From: Microbacterium sp. p3-SID336 | GTDB taxonomy: Bacteria > Actinomycetota > Actinomycetes > Actinomycetales > Microbacteriaceae | NCBI RefSeq assembly: GCF_025143365.1 | Contig: NZ_JALXPE010000020.1 | Coordinates: 1 to 59,891 of the forward strand | Direction of reading: 5' to 3' | DNA length: 59,891 bases | Shown: positions 7,712 through 16,545 of the stretch, piece after piece | Position numbering within the stretch: position 1 is the stretch's first letter | How the letters are laid out: each line of letters starts with the position of its first letter | Made by a program: the position numbers and the translations under genes | Notes under the pieces: generated by a model | Seen by the model: the letters and a program-made list of their open reading frames with translations, nothing else | What the model was told of the DNA's origin: nothing | Databases searched by the model: none

Positions 7712-9532
7712 ATGGCACATCTCCTCGGGGCCGAAGCCCTCCACCTGGAATACCCGACCCGCGTCGTCTTCGACGCTGTCACCCTCGGCATCGAGGAGGG
7801 CGACCGCATCGGCATCGTCGGACGCAACGGCGACGGCAAGTCGAGTCTGCTCGGCATGCTCGCCGGCACGAAGGAACCCGACTCGGGCCGGGTCACCGTG
7901 CGCGGCGGCACCCGCATCGGCGTGCTGAGCCAGGCGGATACGCTCGCCGACGATCTCACGGTCGGCGCGGCCGTCGTAGGCGATCTGCCCGAGCACGAGT
8001 GGGCGGGCGACGCGCGGGTCCGCGATGTCATCGACGGGCTGCTGAAGGATCTGCCGTGGGATGCCGAGCTCGGATCCCTCAGCGGTGGGCAGCGCCGTCG
8101 GGTGTCGCTGGCGAAGCTGCTGACGGACGACTGGGATGTGATCGCGCTCGACGAGCCGACCAACCATCTCGACGTCGAGGCGATCACGTGGCTGGCGGGG
8201 CACCTGAAGAAGCGCTGGCCCGCGAACGCCGGAGCGCTGCTGGTCGTGACCCACGACCGCTGGTTCCTCGACGAGATCTGCACCGAGACCTGGGAGGTGC
8301 ACGACCGCATCGTCGAGCCCTTCGAGGGCGGCTACGCGGCCTACATCCTGCAGCGCGTGGAGCGGGACCGCATGGCCGCCGCGACCGAGGCGAAGCGCCA
8401 GAACCTCGCGCGCAAGGAGCTCGCCTGGCTCCGCCGGGGCGCGCCCGCCCGCACGAGCAAGCCCAAGTTCCGCATCGACGCCGCGAACGAGCTCATCGCC
8501 GATGTCCCCGAGATCCGCGACTCCGTGTCGCTGCAGTCGCTCGCGGTCTCCCGGCTCGGCAAGGACGTGGTGGACCTCCTCGACGTGGGTGTGAGCTACC
8601 CGACCGCGGACGGCGGGACCAGGGCCGTGCTGAAGGACGTCGAGTGGCGCATCGCCCCCGGTGAGCGCACCGGCATCCTCGGCGTCAACGGTGCCGGCAA
8701 GTCCACTCTGCTCGGCCTCATCTCCGGCACGGTCGAGCCCACCGAGGGACGTGTCAAGCGCGGCAAGACCGTGCAGGTGCGCACGCTCACGCAGCGCCTC
8801 GACGAGCTGGAGCAGCACTGGAACGACCCGGTGCGCATCGTCATCGCCGGTCTCCGGACCTCGTACACGCTCGGGTCCGGCTCGAAGGCGCAGGATCTCA
8901 CGCCCGGCCAGCTGCTGGAGCGGCTGGGCTTCTCGTCCGCGCAGCTCTCCACCCCCGTGAAGGATCTCTCGGGTGGGCAGCAGCGCCGCCTCCAGCTGCT
9001 GCTGGTGCTGCTCGACCAGCCGAACGTGCTGATCCTGGACGAGCCCACGAACGACATGGACACCGACATGCTCGCCGCGATCGAGGACCTCCTCGACTCG
9101 TGGTCGGGCACGCTCCTGGTCGTCAGCCACGACCGCTACTTCCTGGAGCGCGTGACCGACCAGCAGTACGCGATCCTCCCGGGGCCGGACGGGGTGGGCC
9201 GTCTGCGGCATCTGCCCGGCGGCGTGGACGAGTACCTGCGTCTGCGGGAGCGCGTCGAGAGCGCGCCCGCGAAGACCGCGGCGTCCGCGGCGCCCGCGCC
9301 GACGGGTCTCGACGGGGCCGCGCTCCGCGCCGCGCAGAAGGAGGTCGCCGCGCTCGAACGCCGCATCCAGAAGGTCACCCAGCAGGTCGACGCCGCCAAG
9401 CACGCGCTCGCCGATCACGACCAGTCCGACTATGAGGGACTGGGGGAGCGGATGAAGGCGATCACCGCGCAGGAGGCCGAGATCGAAGAGCTCGAGCTGC
9501 GCTGGTTCGAGCTCACCGAACAGATCGGCTGA
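7712..9532 (+). CDS. ABC-F family ATPase (Uup/Ettr-like translation factor)
   Basis: 606 aa with two ATPase domains and no membrane segments. Walker A motifs are GRNGDGKSS (~37-45) and GVNGAGKST. The signature motifs are LSGGQRRRV and LSGGQQRRL, and the Walker B motifs are ALDEPTNHL and ILDEPTND. The C-terminal ~80 residues are a charged coiled coil (from AALRAAQKEV), as in Uup. ABC-F proteins act at the ribosome, not in transport. The -10-like TACCCT (7697-7702) lies nine bases before the ATG, so any leader is very short. Nothing specifically indicates antibiotic resistance. Confidence 0.93.
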   Translation: MAHLLGAEALHLEYPTRVVFDAVTLGIEEGDRIGIVGRNGDGKSSLLGMLAGTKEPDSGRVTVRGGTRIGVLSQADTLADDLTVGAAVVGDLPEHEWAGDARVRDVIDGLLKDLPWDAELGSLSGGQRRRVSLAKLLTDDWDVIALDEPTNHLDVEAITWLAGHLKKRWPANAGALLVVTHDRWFLDEICTETWEVHDRIVEPFEGGYAAYILQRVERDRMAAATEAKRQNLARKELAWLRRGAPARTSKPKFRIDAANELIADVPEIRDSVSLQSLAVSRLGKDVVDLLDVGVSYPTADGGTRAVLKDVEWRIAPGERTGILGVNGAGKSTLLGLISGTVEPTEGRVKRGKTVQVRTLTQRLDELEQHWNDPVRIVIAGLRTSYTLGSGSKAQDLTPGQLLERLGFSSAQLSTPVKDLSGGQQRRLQLLLVLLDQPNVLILDEPTNDMDTDMLAAIEDLLDSWSGTLLVVSHDRYFLERVTDQQYAILPGPDGVGRLRHLPGGVDEYLRLRERVESAPAKTAASAAPAPTGLDGAALRAAQKEVAALERRIQKVTQQVDAAKHALADHDQSDYEGLGERMKAITAQEAEIEELELRWFELTEQIG

Positions 9533-9572
9533 CCGGAGGAATATCCTTCTCCCATCGCTGTTGGAGGTGGGG

Positions 9573-11339
9573 ATGGAAGGTCTCGAAGTCACCGTCCTGC
9601 TCGGACTCACGATCCTCGCAGGCACCCTGCTCGCCCCGCGTCTGCGGCTCGCGCTCCCGCTGGTCCTCGTCATCCTCGGACTGCTGCTCGGCTTCGTGCC
9701 TGCGCTCCGCGAAGTGCAGCTGCCGCCGGAGACCGTGCTGCTGCTGTTCCTTCCGGTGATGCTGTTCTGGGAGAGCCTGACCACGTCGCTGCGCTCGATC
9801 CGCCGCGACTTCCGCTACATCGTGCCGATGAGCACCCTGCTCGTCGTCGCCTCGGCGTTCGCGGTCGCGGGCATCGGCGTGCTGTTCGGCATGCCGTGGG
9901 AGATCGCACTGATCCTGGGCGCCGCCGTGGCCCCGCCGGATGCCACGGCGGTCGCCGCGCTCGGCCGGCTGCTTCCGCGGCGCCTGTTCATGAAGCTCAA
10001 GGCCGAGAGCCTGACGAACGACGGCACCGCGCTCGTCCTGTATGCGATCGCGGTGTCGCTGGCGCTGGGCGACCAGGTGACACCCCTCTCGGTCACCTGG
10101 GACGTGCTGGTGTCCTACGGCGGCGGCATCCTCGCCGGCGTCGCGGTCGCCGCGCTGGCGACCCTGCTGCTGCGGCGGATGTCGTCCACGATCGTCATCA
10201 ACGTCACTCTGCTCCTCGTGCCGTTCTCCGCGTTCCTGATGGCCGAGCTGGTCCATGCGTCCGGGGTGCTGGCGGTCGTGGTCGCGGGGGTGATCGCGGC
10301 GTGGGTCTCTCCCCGGGTCACGACGGCCGCCTCCCGACGCCAGGCGGACGCGGCCTGGCCGTTCGGGGTGTTCCTGCTCAACGGGGCGCTGTTCGTGCTG
10401 ATCGGTCTCGAGGTGCAGTACGTGGTGCACGAGATCTCGGCCGCCGCGATCGGACGCCTCGTCCTGGTCACTCTCGCCGTCTGGGCGACCCTGCTCGTCG
10501 TCCGCTACCTCTTCCAGCTGCTCAACGGTCTGTTCCAGCCGCGCACGCCCGACCGCCCCGCGCGCGGAGCGCGTGCCCGCTCGCGACTCGTGTCGACGGT
10601 GGCCGGCATGCGCGGCGCGGTGTCGCTCGCGATCGCCCTGTCCGTGCCCGCCGGTGTGCCGGAGGGGGTGGCGGCGTCGGGTCGGGACGAGATCGTGTTC
10701 GTCACGGCGGGGGTGATCCTGCTGAGCCTGCTCGGGCAGGCGCCGTTCCTCCCGGCCTTGGTGCGCTGGGCGCGGTTCCCCGTCGATCACGCGGAGGACG
10801 AGGAGTACGAGCTGGCGGAGCGTGCGATCTCCGGCGCGGCCCTCGCGGCGCTCGACGATCTCGCAGCCGAGCACGGCATCGGTCAAGAGGTGCGCGACCG
10901 GGTCAGGACGGAGGGGTATCAAGCCCTCGAGTTCGCCAACGCAAGAGCCCTCGCCCGCGAGCAGGCGCTGGTCGACGCGGCGGCCGACGCGCTGGACCAG
11001 CTGCTGGACGAGCCCGACCCGTACGGCACCGGGGGAGTGCCCACGACGGACGACACCGAGCCGGACGGCGGCGTCGGCGCGACGGCGGACCCCGCGGTGG
11101 CGGACGGCGCGACGCTGCAGATCATCGCGACCTCCGCCGACGTGGACCTGGCCCAGCGGTCGCCGCTGATCCGGCATGAGGAGCACACCCGGCTGAAGCT
11201 CGCTCTCCTCGACCGCAAGCGCGAGGTGCTCCTCGGCCTCCGGAGTGCGGGCACCGTCGACGACCTCGTCGTGCGGCGCATCTCCGCCCGCCTCGACCTG
11301 GAGCAGGTCCGGCTGCAGGGCATCGAGGACATCGACTGA
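9573..11339 (+). CDS. Na+/H+ antiporter, CPA1 (NhaP-like) family
   Basis: 588 aa from the ATG at 9573, which has GGAGG five bases upstream; an in-frame TTG at 9561 overlaps that ribosome site and is unlikely. About twelve membrane segments span ~1-410, including AAVAPPDATAVAALGRLLP, the CPA1 ion-binding region carrying the conserved Asp (PPDAT), and a later RGAVSLAIALSVP segment with the conserved Arg. The C-terminal ~180 residues are a soluble, acidic cytoplasmic tail. It probably exchanges Na+ or K+ for H+ at the plasma membrane. It follows the ABC-F gene by 40 bp and may be co-transcribed. Confidence 0.9.
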   Translation: MEGLEVTVLLGLTILAGTLLAPRLRLALPLVLVILGLLLGFVPALREVQLPPETVLLLFLPVMLFWESLTTSLRSIRRDFRYIVPMSTLLVVASAFAVAGIGVLFGMPWEIALILGAAVAPPDATAVAALGRLLPRRLFMKLKAESLTNDGTALVLYAIAVSLALGDQVTPLSVTWDVLVSYGGGILAGVAVAALATLLLRRMSSTIVINVTLLLVPFSAFLMAELVHASGVLAVVVAGVIAAWVSPRVTTAASRRQADAAWPFGVFLLNGALFVLIGLEVQYVVHEISAAAIGRLVLVTLAVWATLLVVRYLFQLLNGLFQPRTPDRPARGARARSRLVSTVAGMRGAVSLAIALSVPAGVPEGVAASGRDEIVFVTAGVILLSLLGQAPFLPALVRWARFPVDHAEDEEYELAERAISGAALAALDDLAAEHGIGQEVRDRVRTEGYQALEFANARALAREQALVDAAADALDQLLDEPDPYGTGGVPTTDDTEPDGGVGATADPAVADGATLQIIATSADVDLAQRSPLIRHEEHTRLKLALLDRKREVLLGLRSAGTVDDLVVRRISARLDLEQVRLQGIEDID

Positions 11340-11443
11340 CCCCCGCGCCGCACCGCTGTGACGCCGTGTGACGAACCGATTCCTCACGACGGCCGCTGCC
11401 CGCCTACCGTGGTCGAGTCCCGCCAGGAAGGAACCCCCTCATC

Positions 11444-12352
11444 ATGTCCCGCCGCACCACCTCCGTCCTCGCCGCGCTCGCCGCGGTGCCGCTCTTCGTC
11501 GCGCTCTCGGGCTGCGCCACCTCCTCGTCCGACGCGGGCTCCGGCGACGCCGGCTCCGCGGACGAGACCGTCAAGATCGGCGTCGTCGGCAAGGGCGACG
11601 CGCAGTGGGCGCCGTTCGTCGAGGCCGCCGCCGAGGAGGGGATCACCGTCGAGCTCGTCGACTTCGGCTCGTACGAGCAGCCGAATCCGGCCCTCACCGA
11701 GGGCGAGATCGACCTCAACCAGTTCCAGCACATCGTGTACCTGGCCGAGTACAACAACGCCTCCGGCTCCGACCTCACTCCGATCGGCTCCACCGCGATC
11801 TACCCGCTCGGTCTCTACTCGCAGAAGTACGACGACGTGGACGACATCCCGAAGGGCGAGACCGTCGCCGTGCCCGACGACGCCTCGAACCAGGCGCGGG
11901 CGCTGAACGTGCTGCAGCAGGCGGGTCTGGTCGAGCTCAAGAGCGGCGGCACCCCGTACTCCGACCTCGCCGACGTGGACACCGAGAAGTCGAAGGTGAA
12001 GGTCACGGCGCTGGAGGCCGCGCTCATCCCGACCTCGCTGCCGGACGTCGCGGCCGCGATCATCAACAACGACTTCGTGAAGGATGCGGGTCTGACGTTC
12101 GACGACGCGATCGCCCAGGACGACCCGGAGGACCCGAACGCCCTGCCGTACGTCAACATCTTCGCGGCCCGCGCGGAGGACGCCGACAACGAGACGTATC
12201 TGAAGCTCGTCGAGATCTTCCAGACGGACGAGGCCGTGCAGGAGGGCCTGCTGGAGTCCTCCGGCGGCACGGCCGTCGCGCTGAAGACGCCGGTGCAGGA
12301 CCTCGTGGACTCGCTCGCGAAGGTCCAGAAGGACGCCGAGTCGAAGAAGTAG
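11444..12352 (+). CDS. metQ: MetQ/NlpA-type methionine-binding lipoprotein
   Basis: 302 aa. The signal peptide ends in lipobox LSGC (Cys23). The mature part has family landmarks, including KIGVVGKGDAQW and DLNQFQHIVYL. It captures methionine (or a related short peptide or analogue) outside the membrane for MetNI. It is the first gene of metQ-metN-metI. An AGGAAGGA ribosome site lies upstream, and TACCGT (11405-11410) is a plausible -10. I see no SAM riboswitch in the ~35-nt leader. A strong hairpin (12386-12424) separates it from metN. Confidence 0.92.
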   Translation: MSRRTTSVLAALAAVPLFVALSGCATSSSDAGSGDAGSADETVKIGVVGKGDAQWAPFVEAAAEEGITVELVDFGSYEQPNPALTEGEIDLNQFQHIVYLAEYNNASGSDLTPIGSTAIYPLGLYSQKYDDVDDIPKGETVAVPDDASNQARALNVLQQAGLVELKSGGTPYSDLADVDTEKSKVKVTALEAALIPTSLPDVAAAIINNDFVKDAGLTFDDAIAQDDPEDPNALPYVNIFAARAEDADNETYLKLVEIFQTDEAVQEGLLESSGGTAVALKTPVQDLVDSLAKVQKDAESKK

Positions 12353-12385
12353 CACGCCGGGGTGAGGACCACCCCGTTCGATGAG

Positions 12386-12424
12386 GGAGAATCGGGTGGC
12401 GCGTTCTGCGCCGCCCGATTCTCC
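12386..12424 (+). terminator. Strong hairpin between metQ and metN (partial terminator or mRNA stabiliser)
   Basis: A 17-bp stem (12386-12402 with 12408-12424, one G-U pair) closes a 5-base loop GTTCT and is followed by GTTTCCC rather than a clean U-tract. It sits 34 bp after the metQ stop and 30 bp before metN. Within an operon it probably reduces read-through or protects the upstream metQ message. Confidence 0.8.
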
Positions 12425-12453
12425 GTTTCCCGAGAACCAGACCGGAGCACCCC

Positions 12454-13497
12454 ATGCCGATCGTCACTCTGACGAACGTGTCGAAGACCTACCCCTCCCG
12501 CCACCCCGGGGATCCCGACGTGGTGGCCGTCGACGACGTGACCCTCTCGATCGAGAAGGGGGACGTGTTCGGCATCATCGGCTACTCCGGGGCAGGCAAG
12601 TCGACCCTGGTGCGGCTCATCAACGCGCTGGAGCCGGCGACGGGAGGCTCGATCACGGTCGACGGCGTCGACATCACCACGCTCAAGGAGAGCGAGCTGC
12701 GGCGGGTGCGCGGCGGCATCGGCATGATCTTCCAGCAGTTCAACCTGTTCTCCTCGCGGAGCGTGAAGGCCAACATCGCCTATCCGCTGAAGCTGGCCGG
12801 GTGGTCCAAGCCCGACATCGAGGAGCGGGTCGCCGAGCTGCTGTCGTTCGTCGGGCTCTCGGACAAGGCGAAGGCCTACCCCGAGCAGCTGTCGGGCGGC
12901 CAGAAGCAGCGGGTCGGCATCGCCCGCGCGCTGGCCACGAAGCCCGCGATCCTGCTCGCCGACGAGGCCACGAGTGCGCTCGACCCGCAGACCACACACG
13001 AGGTGCTCGACCTGCTGGGGCGTGTGAACCGCGAGCAGGGAGTGACGATCGTCGTCATCACGCACGAGATGGACGTGATCCAGACCATCGCGACCAGGGT
13101 CGCCGTGATGGAGAACGGCCGCGTCATCGAGCAGGGGGACGTGTTCGACGTGTTCTCGGCGCCGCAGAACCCGGCGTCTCAGCGCTTCGTCGGGACGGTC
13201 GTGAAGGGGGTGCCGTCGCCGTCCGAGCTCGCCGTCCTGCGCGAACGGCATCGCGGGCGCCTGGTCACCTTCTCCTTCCGCGACGGCGACTCCTCGCAAG
13301 CGCAGGTGTTCCTCGACCTCGCCTCCGCCGGCCTGGACTTCGAACTCGTGTACGGCGGCATCAACGACATCCGCGGGCGCGCGTTCGGGCACCTCACGCT
13401 CGCGATCCGCGGTGACGCCGCCGCGATCGACCGGGCACTCGCCGGCATCGCCGAACGCGTCGAAGTGACCGAGATCGCCGGAGAGGAGGCCCGCTGA
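12454..13497 (+). CDS. metN: Methionine ABC importer ATP-binding protein MetN
   Basis: 347 aa. Walker A GYSGAGKST, Q-loop around FQQFNLFSS, signature LSGGQKQRV, Walker B ILLADEATSALDP. The C-terminal ~75 residues form the NIL domain (ligand-sensing, ferredoxin-like) that lets MetN be inhibited by internal methionine in characterised homologues. The stop codon shares one base with the metI start (TGATG), so translation is probably coupled. Confidence 0.95.
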   Translation: MPIVTLTNVSKTYPSRHPGDPDVVAVDDVTLSIEKGDVFGIIGYSGAGKSTLVRLINALEPATGGSITVDGVDITTLKESELRRVRGGIGMIFQQFNLFSSRSVKANIAYPLKLAGWSKPDIEERVAELLSFVGLSDKAKAYPEQLSGGQKQRVGIARALATKPAILLADEATSALDPQTTHEVLDLLGRVNREQGVTIVVITHEMDVIQTIATRVAVMENGRVIEQGDVFDVFSAPQNPASQRFVGTVVKGVPSPSELAVLRERHRGRLVTFSFRDGDSSQAQVFLDLASAGLDFELVYGGINDIRGRAFGHLTLAIRGDAAAIDRALAGIAERVEVTEIAGEEAR

Positions 13498-14156
13498 TGG
13501 ATCGTCTGAACGAACTGTGGCCGGAGTTCTGGAAGGCCGCGCTGGAGACGCTCTACATGGCGTCGTTCGCTCTCGTGCTCGGTGGCATCCTGGGACTCGC
13601 GATCGGCATCATCCTCTATGTCACACGCGACGGTGGGCTGCTGCAGAACCGCGTCGTCTCCGTGATCGTGAACCTCGGGGTCAACTTCTTCCGCCCCATC
13701 CCGTTCGTCATCTTCATGGCCGTGGCGCAGCCGTTCGCGCGTCTCGTCGTCGGCTCCGGCATCGGCACCACGGCCGGGGCCTTCATCATCGGTCTCGCGG
13801 CGGCGTTCGCGATCGGCCGCATCGTCGAGCAGCACCTCGTGTCGGTGTCGCCGGGCGTGATCGAGGCGGCCAGGGCCATGGGCGCCGGCCCCTGGCGCAT
13901 CCTGTTCACGGTCGCGATCCCGGAGTCGCTGGGACCGCTCATCCTCGGGTACACGTTCATCGTGGTGGCGCTGATCGACATGACCGCGATGGCCGGACTC
14001 ATCGGCGGCGGCGGGCTCGGAGCCTTCGCGCAGATCTACGGCTTCCGCCAGTTCGAGCCGATCGTGATGTGGGCGGCGATCATCCTCATCGTGGTGTTCG
14101 TGCACCTCGTGCAGTTGCTGGGCACGAGGCTCGCCCGCAGGATCATGCGCCGCTGA
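13497..14156 (+). CDS. metI: Methionine ABC importer permease MetI
   Basis: 219 aa with five predicted membrane segments. The EAA-loop region is ARAMGAGPWRILFTVAIPE (~125-143), which contacts MetN. Later segments (MTAMAGLIGGGGLG) match the MetI/binding-protein-dependent permease family. The start overlaps the metN stop. It is the last gene of the operon; the convergent pseudouridine synthase ends 21 bp beyond. Confidence 0.95.
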   Translation: MDRLNELWPEFWKAALETLYMASFALVLGGILGLAIGIILYVTRDGGLLQNRVVSVIVNLGVNFFRPIPFVIFMAVAQPFARLVVGSGIGTTAGAFIIGLAAAFAIGRIVEQHLVSVSPGVIEAARAMGAGPWRILFTVAIPESLGPLILGYTFIVVALIDMTAMAGLIGGGGLGAFAQIYGFRQFEPIVMWAAIILIVVFVHLVQLLGTRLARRIMRR

Positions 14157-14177
14157 GCGCGTGCGCGCGGGCCCGGC

Positions 14178-15101
14178 TCAGCGTTCCGGGGCCTCCTGCA
14201 GACTGCGGCGTGTGCGGAACACCCGCTCCTCGCCGCTCAGCGGGTCCGTGAAGCGCAGCTCGCGGGCGAGCAGCTGCAGCGGCCGGGAGAAGTCGTCCGG
14301 CTGCTCGGGGAGGAGCTCGGGGTAGAAGCCGTCGTGGAGAATGCCGAGCCCGAGCCCCGCGAGGTGCACGCGCAGCTGGTGCATCTTCCCGCTGTGCGGT
14401 CGCAGCAGCGTGTGCACGACGCGGTCGTCGGCGGCGATCACGTCGATGAGGGTCTCGGAGTTCGGCTCTCTGGTCGCGTCGACCTGCACGCGCACCTCGC
14501 CTCGTCGCTTCTCGATGTGCGTGCGGTAGACCAGCGGGTACCGCGCCGCATCCCAGTCGGCGGGTCGCGCTGACACGGCCTCGTACACCTTCTCGACCCG
14601 CCGGTTCTCGAACAGCAGCTGATAGGCGCCGCGGGTGGCCGGGCGTGTGGAGAACATCAGCAGACCGGCGGTCGCCCGGTCGAGGCGGTGGATCGGCGTG
14701 AGGTCCGGGATGCCGAGCCGGTTCCGCAGTCGCACGAGGGTCGAGTTCTGCAGGTACTTGCCGCCCGGCGTGGTGGGCAGGAAGTGCGGCTTGTCCACGA
14801 CCACCAGGTGCTCGTCCTGGTGCAGGATCTCCACGGTGAAGGGGATCTCCCGCTCCACGGGCGGTTCCCGGTAGTACCAGACGAACTCGGCCGCCCCGAG
14901 CGGCGTGTCCCGACGCAGCGGGGTGCCGTCGCGGGCCACGATCTCGCCGCGGTCGAACCGCACGAGCAGGCGCTCCGGGTCCAGGTGGAAGAACCGCTCG
15001 ACCATGTAGTCGGCGATGGTGGGCCAGGTCCCGGTCAGCGGCACGTGCAGCCGCGTCGCGCCGACGCCGTCGCGCACGGGGAGCGGAGAGGGCATGCCCA
15101 T
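14178..15101 (-). CDS. RluA-family pseudouridine synthase
   Basis: 307 aa. The catalytic motif HRLDRATAG has Asp141; VVDKPHFLPT and the late LLRPHSGKMHQLRVHLA segment are the other conserved RluA motifs. The N-terminal ~80 residues have no clear S4 signature. It should isomerise uridine in rRNA or tRNA; the target cannot be read from sequence. GAAGG lies upstream of the ATG, and a TAGGGT -10 candidate is present near 15152 on the same strand. Confidence 0.9.
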   Translation of the reverse strand: MGMPSPLPVRDGVGATRLHVPLTGTWPTIADYMVERFFHLDPERLLVRFDRGEIVARDGTPLRRDTPLGAAEFVWYYREPPVEREIPFTVEILHQDEHLVVVDKPHFLPTTPGGKYLQNSTLVRLRNRLGIPDLTPIHRLDRATAGLLMFSTRPATRGAYQLLFENRRVEKVYEAVSARPADWDAARYPLVYRTHIEKRRGEVRVQVDATREPNSETLIDVIAADDRVVHTLLRPHSGKMHQLRVHLAGLGLGILHDGFYPELLPEQPDDFSRPLQLLARELRFTDPLSGEERVFRTRRSLQEAPER

Positions 15102-15180
15102 GGATCGGCCTTCGGGTGAGGGGCGCAGTGCGCGAGCGGGAACCCCTCCACCCTAGGTGACCGGGGTGGTGCTGCCGCTG

Positions 15181-15930
15181 TCAGGCGGCCCCGGACGCGA
15201 TCCAGTCGTCGAACGAGATGGCGGCCAGGCGGGCCCCCGGTGCGGGCAGCAGCACCTCGCCGGCGAACTCGACTCCGAGGGCGGCGCCGGCCCACGAGGC
15301 GCGCAGGGGCAGGGTGCTGCCGCGAGCGGCGAGGGTGCGCCGCGCCATGTCCACGGCGTCCTCCGTCCGGGGTCCCGCGACGTCGAACGAGCCGCCGACG
15401 GGTGCGCCCTCCGCGGCGTCGACGAGCGCGAGGGCGACGTCGGCGGGGGCGATCGGCTGCAGGAGCAGCGGTGGCACCACGCCCTCGCCGTCGACGATGG
15501 ACCACTCGGCGATCATGGCCGGGAAGTCGTGGAACTGCGTGGCGCGCACGATCGTGTACGGCACGGTGCCGCGGGCGACCTCCCGCTCCTGGGCGCGCTT
15601 GCCGAAGTAGTGGGGGTTGCCCTGGACGCGGTCGAGGGCGGCGATGGACAGGGCCACGTGATGCGCGACCCCGGTGGCGGTCTCCGCGGCCAGCAGGTTC
15701 CGCGTGGCGGTGGCGAACACCTCTTCCGCCTCCGCGACGTCCGCGACCGGCGGGTTGCTCGCGTCGATCAGGGCGTCGACGCCGTCGAGCCGTGGGATGA
15801 GACCCTCGCCGGTGCGCAGGTCGACACCCTCGCCACGGCTGAGCGACACCGCCTCATGCCCTCGTCGCCGAGCCTCCTCCACCACGAGTCGACCGATCCG
15901 TCCTGTTCCGCCTGCTACCGCGATGCGCAT
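15181..15930 (-). CDS. Atypical SDR / NmrA-like NAD(P)-binding protein
   Basis: 249 aa. The nucleotide-binding motif GGTGRIGR is at the N-terminus, and an HYFGKRAQE segment (~127-135) takes the place of the classical YxxxK. Members are NAD(P)H-dependent reductases or redox-sensing proteins. AGGAG lies six bases before the ATG. It is transcribed divergently from an Rrf2 regulator across a 62-bp gap holding a palindrome, so it is very likely that regulator's target. The substrate is unknown. Confidence 0.85.
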   Translation of the reverse strand: MRIAVAGGTGRIGRLVVEEARRRGHEAVSLSRGEGVDLRTGEGLIPRLDGVDALIDASNPPVADVAEAEEVFATATRNLLAAETATGVAHHVALSIAALDRVQGNPHYFGKRAQEREVARGTVPYTIVRATQFHDFPAMIAEWSIVDGEGVVPPLLLQPIAPADVALALVDAAEGAPVGGSFDVAGPRTEDAVDMARRTLAARGSTLPLRASWAGAALGVEFAGEVLLPAPGARLAAISFDDWIASGAA

Positions 15931-15950
15931 GTGCCACTCCTAATCATGGA

Positions 15951-15968
15951 TATTGTGTGTCCACAATA
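15951..15968. promoter_or_regulatory. Palindromic operator between the SDR and Rrf2 genes
   Basis: TATTGTG and CACAATA are perfect inverted repeats separated by TGTC. The site lies 20 bp upstream of the SDR start and overlaps the expected -35 region of the Rrf2 gene. AT-rich symmetrical sites of this kind are typical for Rrf2 dimers, so autoregulation plus control of the SDR gene is inferred. Confidence 0.72.
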
Positions 15969-15980
15969 GGAGCCCGTGGG

Positions 15981-15986
15981 TACGAT
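15981..15986 (+). promoter_or_regulatory. -10 hexamer TACGAT for the Rrf2 gene (leaderless)
   Basis: The hexamer ends six bases before the GTG at 15993, placing transcription start at or next to the start codon. No ribosome site is present. Confidence 0.6.
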
Positions 15987-15992
15987 GGGCAA

Positions 15993-16487
15993 GTGAAACT
16001 TCCCGAGACCTCGGAGTGGGTGCTGCACACCGTCGCCGTGATCGCGCAGCTCCCCGCGGGATCGACCGTGTCCGGCGCACAGCTCGCCGAGCACTTCGGG
16101 GTGCCGGGGCCGTATCTCTCCAAGCAGCTCGCGAAGCTGGTGCGCGCGGGGGTCCTCACCGGCAGCACCGGACCCCGTGGCGGATTCCGGCTCGCGCGCG
16201 ACCCCGGGGCGATCAGCATCCTCGACCTCGTGACCGCGGTCGACGGCGCCGCAGACCCCTACGTGTGCCGCGAGCTCCGGCAGCAGGGGCGCGGCGCCGC
16301 GCGGCCGGAGGACTGCACGCGCCCGTGCGGCCTCGCCGTGGTCATGCGCCAGGCGCACGAGGCCTGGCGCGCATCGCTGGCGGGCGTGACGGTGGCCGAG
16401 GTGGTCGCGACGCTGCCCGCGAGCGTTCTCGAGAAGAACCGCCGGCTGCTCCTCGGCGAGGGAGTGACCGAGCCGCTGAGCCGCTGA
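15993..16487 (+). CDS. Rrf2-family transcriptional regulator
   Basis: 164 aa from the GTG at 15993. The winged-helix N-terminus includes VSGAQLAEHFGVPGPYLSKQ (recognition helix region) and GFRLARDP (wing). Cysteines occur at CRELRQQGRG and DCTRPCGL, so a Cys-ligated Fe-S or thiol sensor is possible, although the spacing differs from IscR/NsrR. An ATG at 15957 lies inside the operator and is rejected as the start. The last six codons merge into a tandem 8-bp repeat. Confidence 0.88.
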   Translation: MKLPETSEWVLHTVAVIAQLPAGSTVSGAQLAEHFGVPGPYLSKQLAKLVRAGVLTGSTGPRGGFRLARDPGAISILDLVTAVDGAADPYVCRELRQQGRGAARPEDCTRPCGLAVVMRQAHEAWRASLAGVTVAEVVATLPASVLEKNRRLLLGEGVTEPLSR

Positions 16488-16533
16488 ACCGCAGAGCCGC
16501 TGAGCCGCAGAGCCGCTGAGCCGCTGAGCCGTC
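16470..16533. repeat. Tandem 8-bp array (GAGCCGCT)
   Basis: Eight units in exact 8-bp register begin at 16470: GAGCCGCT with variants GAACCGCA, GAGCCGCA and GAGCCGTC. The first two units encode the end of the Rrf2 protein; the rest fill the space to the convergent marR stop. The same unit family recurs at 26864-26940. Confidence 0.88.
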
Positions 16534-16545
16534 GCGCCCGTCCGG

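Noticed and set aside
7712..9532. Antibiotic-resistance ABC-F (Msr/Vga type)
   Set aside because: The C-terminal coiled coil and conserved sequence fit Uup/Ettr housekeeping types; no leader-peptide attenuator is visible.
5114..9784. A 1556-codon open frame on the minus strand
   Set aside because: Only 5114-6655 is the DUF222/HNH gene; the rest is antisense to the hydrolase and ABC-F genes, whose domains are unmistakable. High GC keeps such frames open.
11340..11443. SAM riboswitch upstream of metQ
   Set aside because: The likely leader is only ~35 nt and no multi-helix SAM fold can be drawn. A GTGACG-type direct repeat is present but too short to call an operator.
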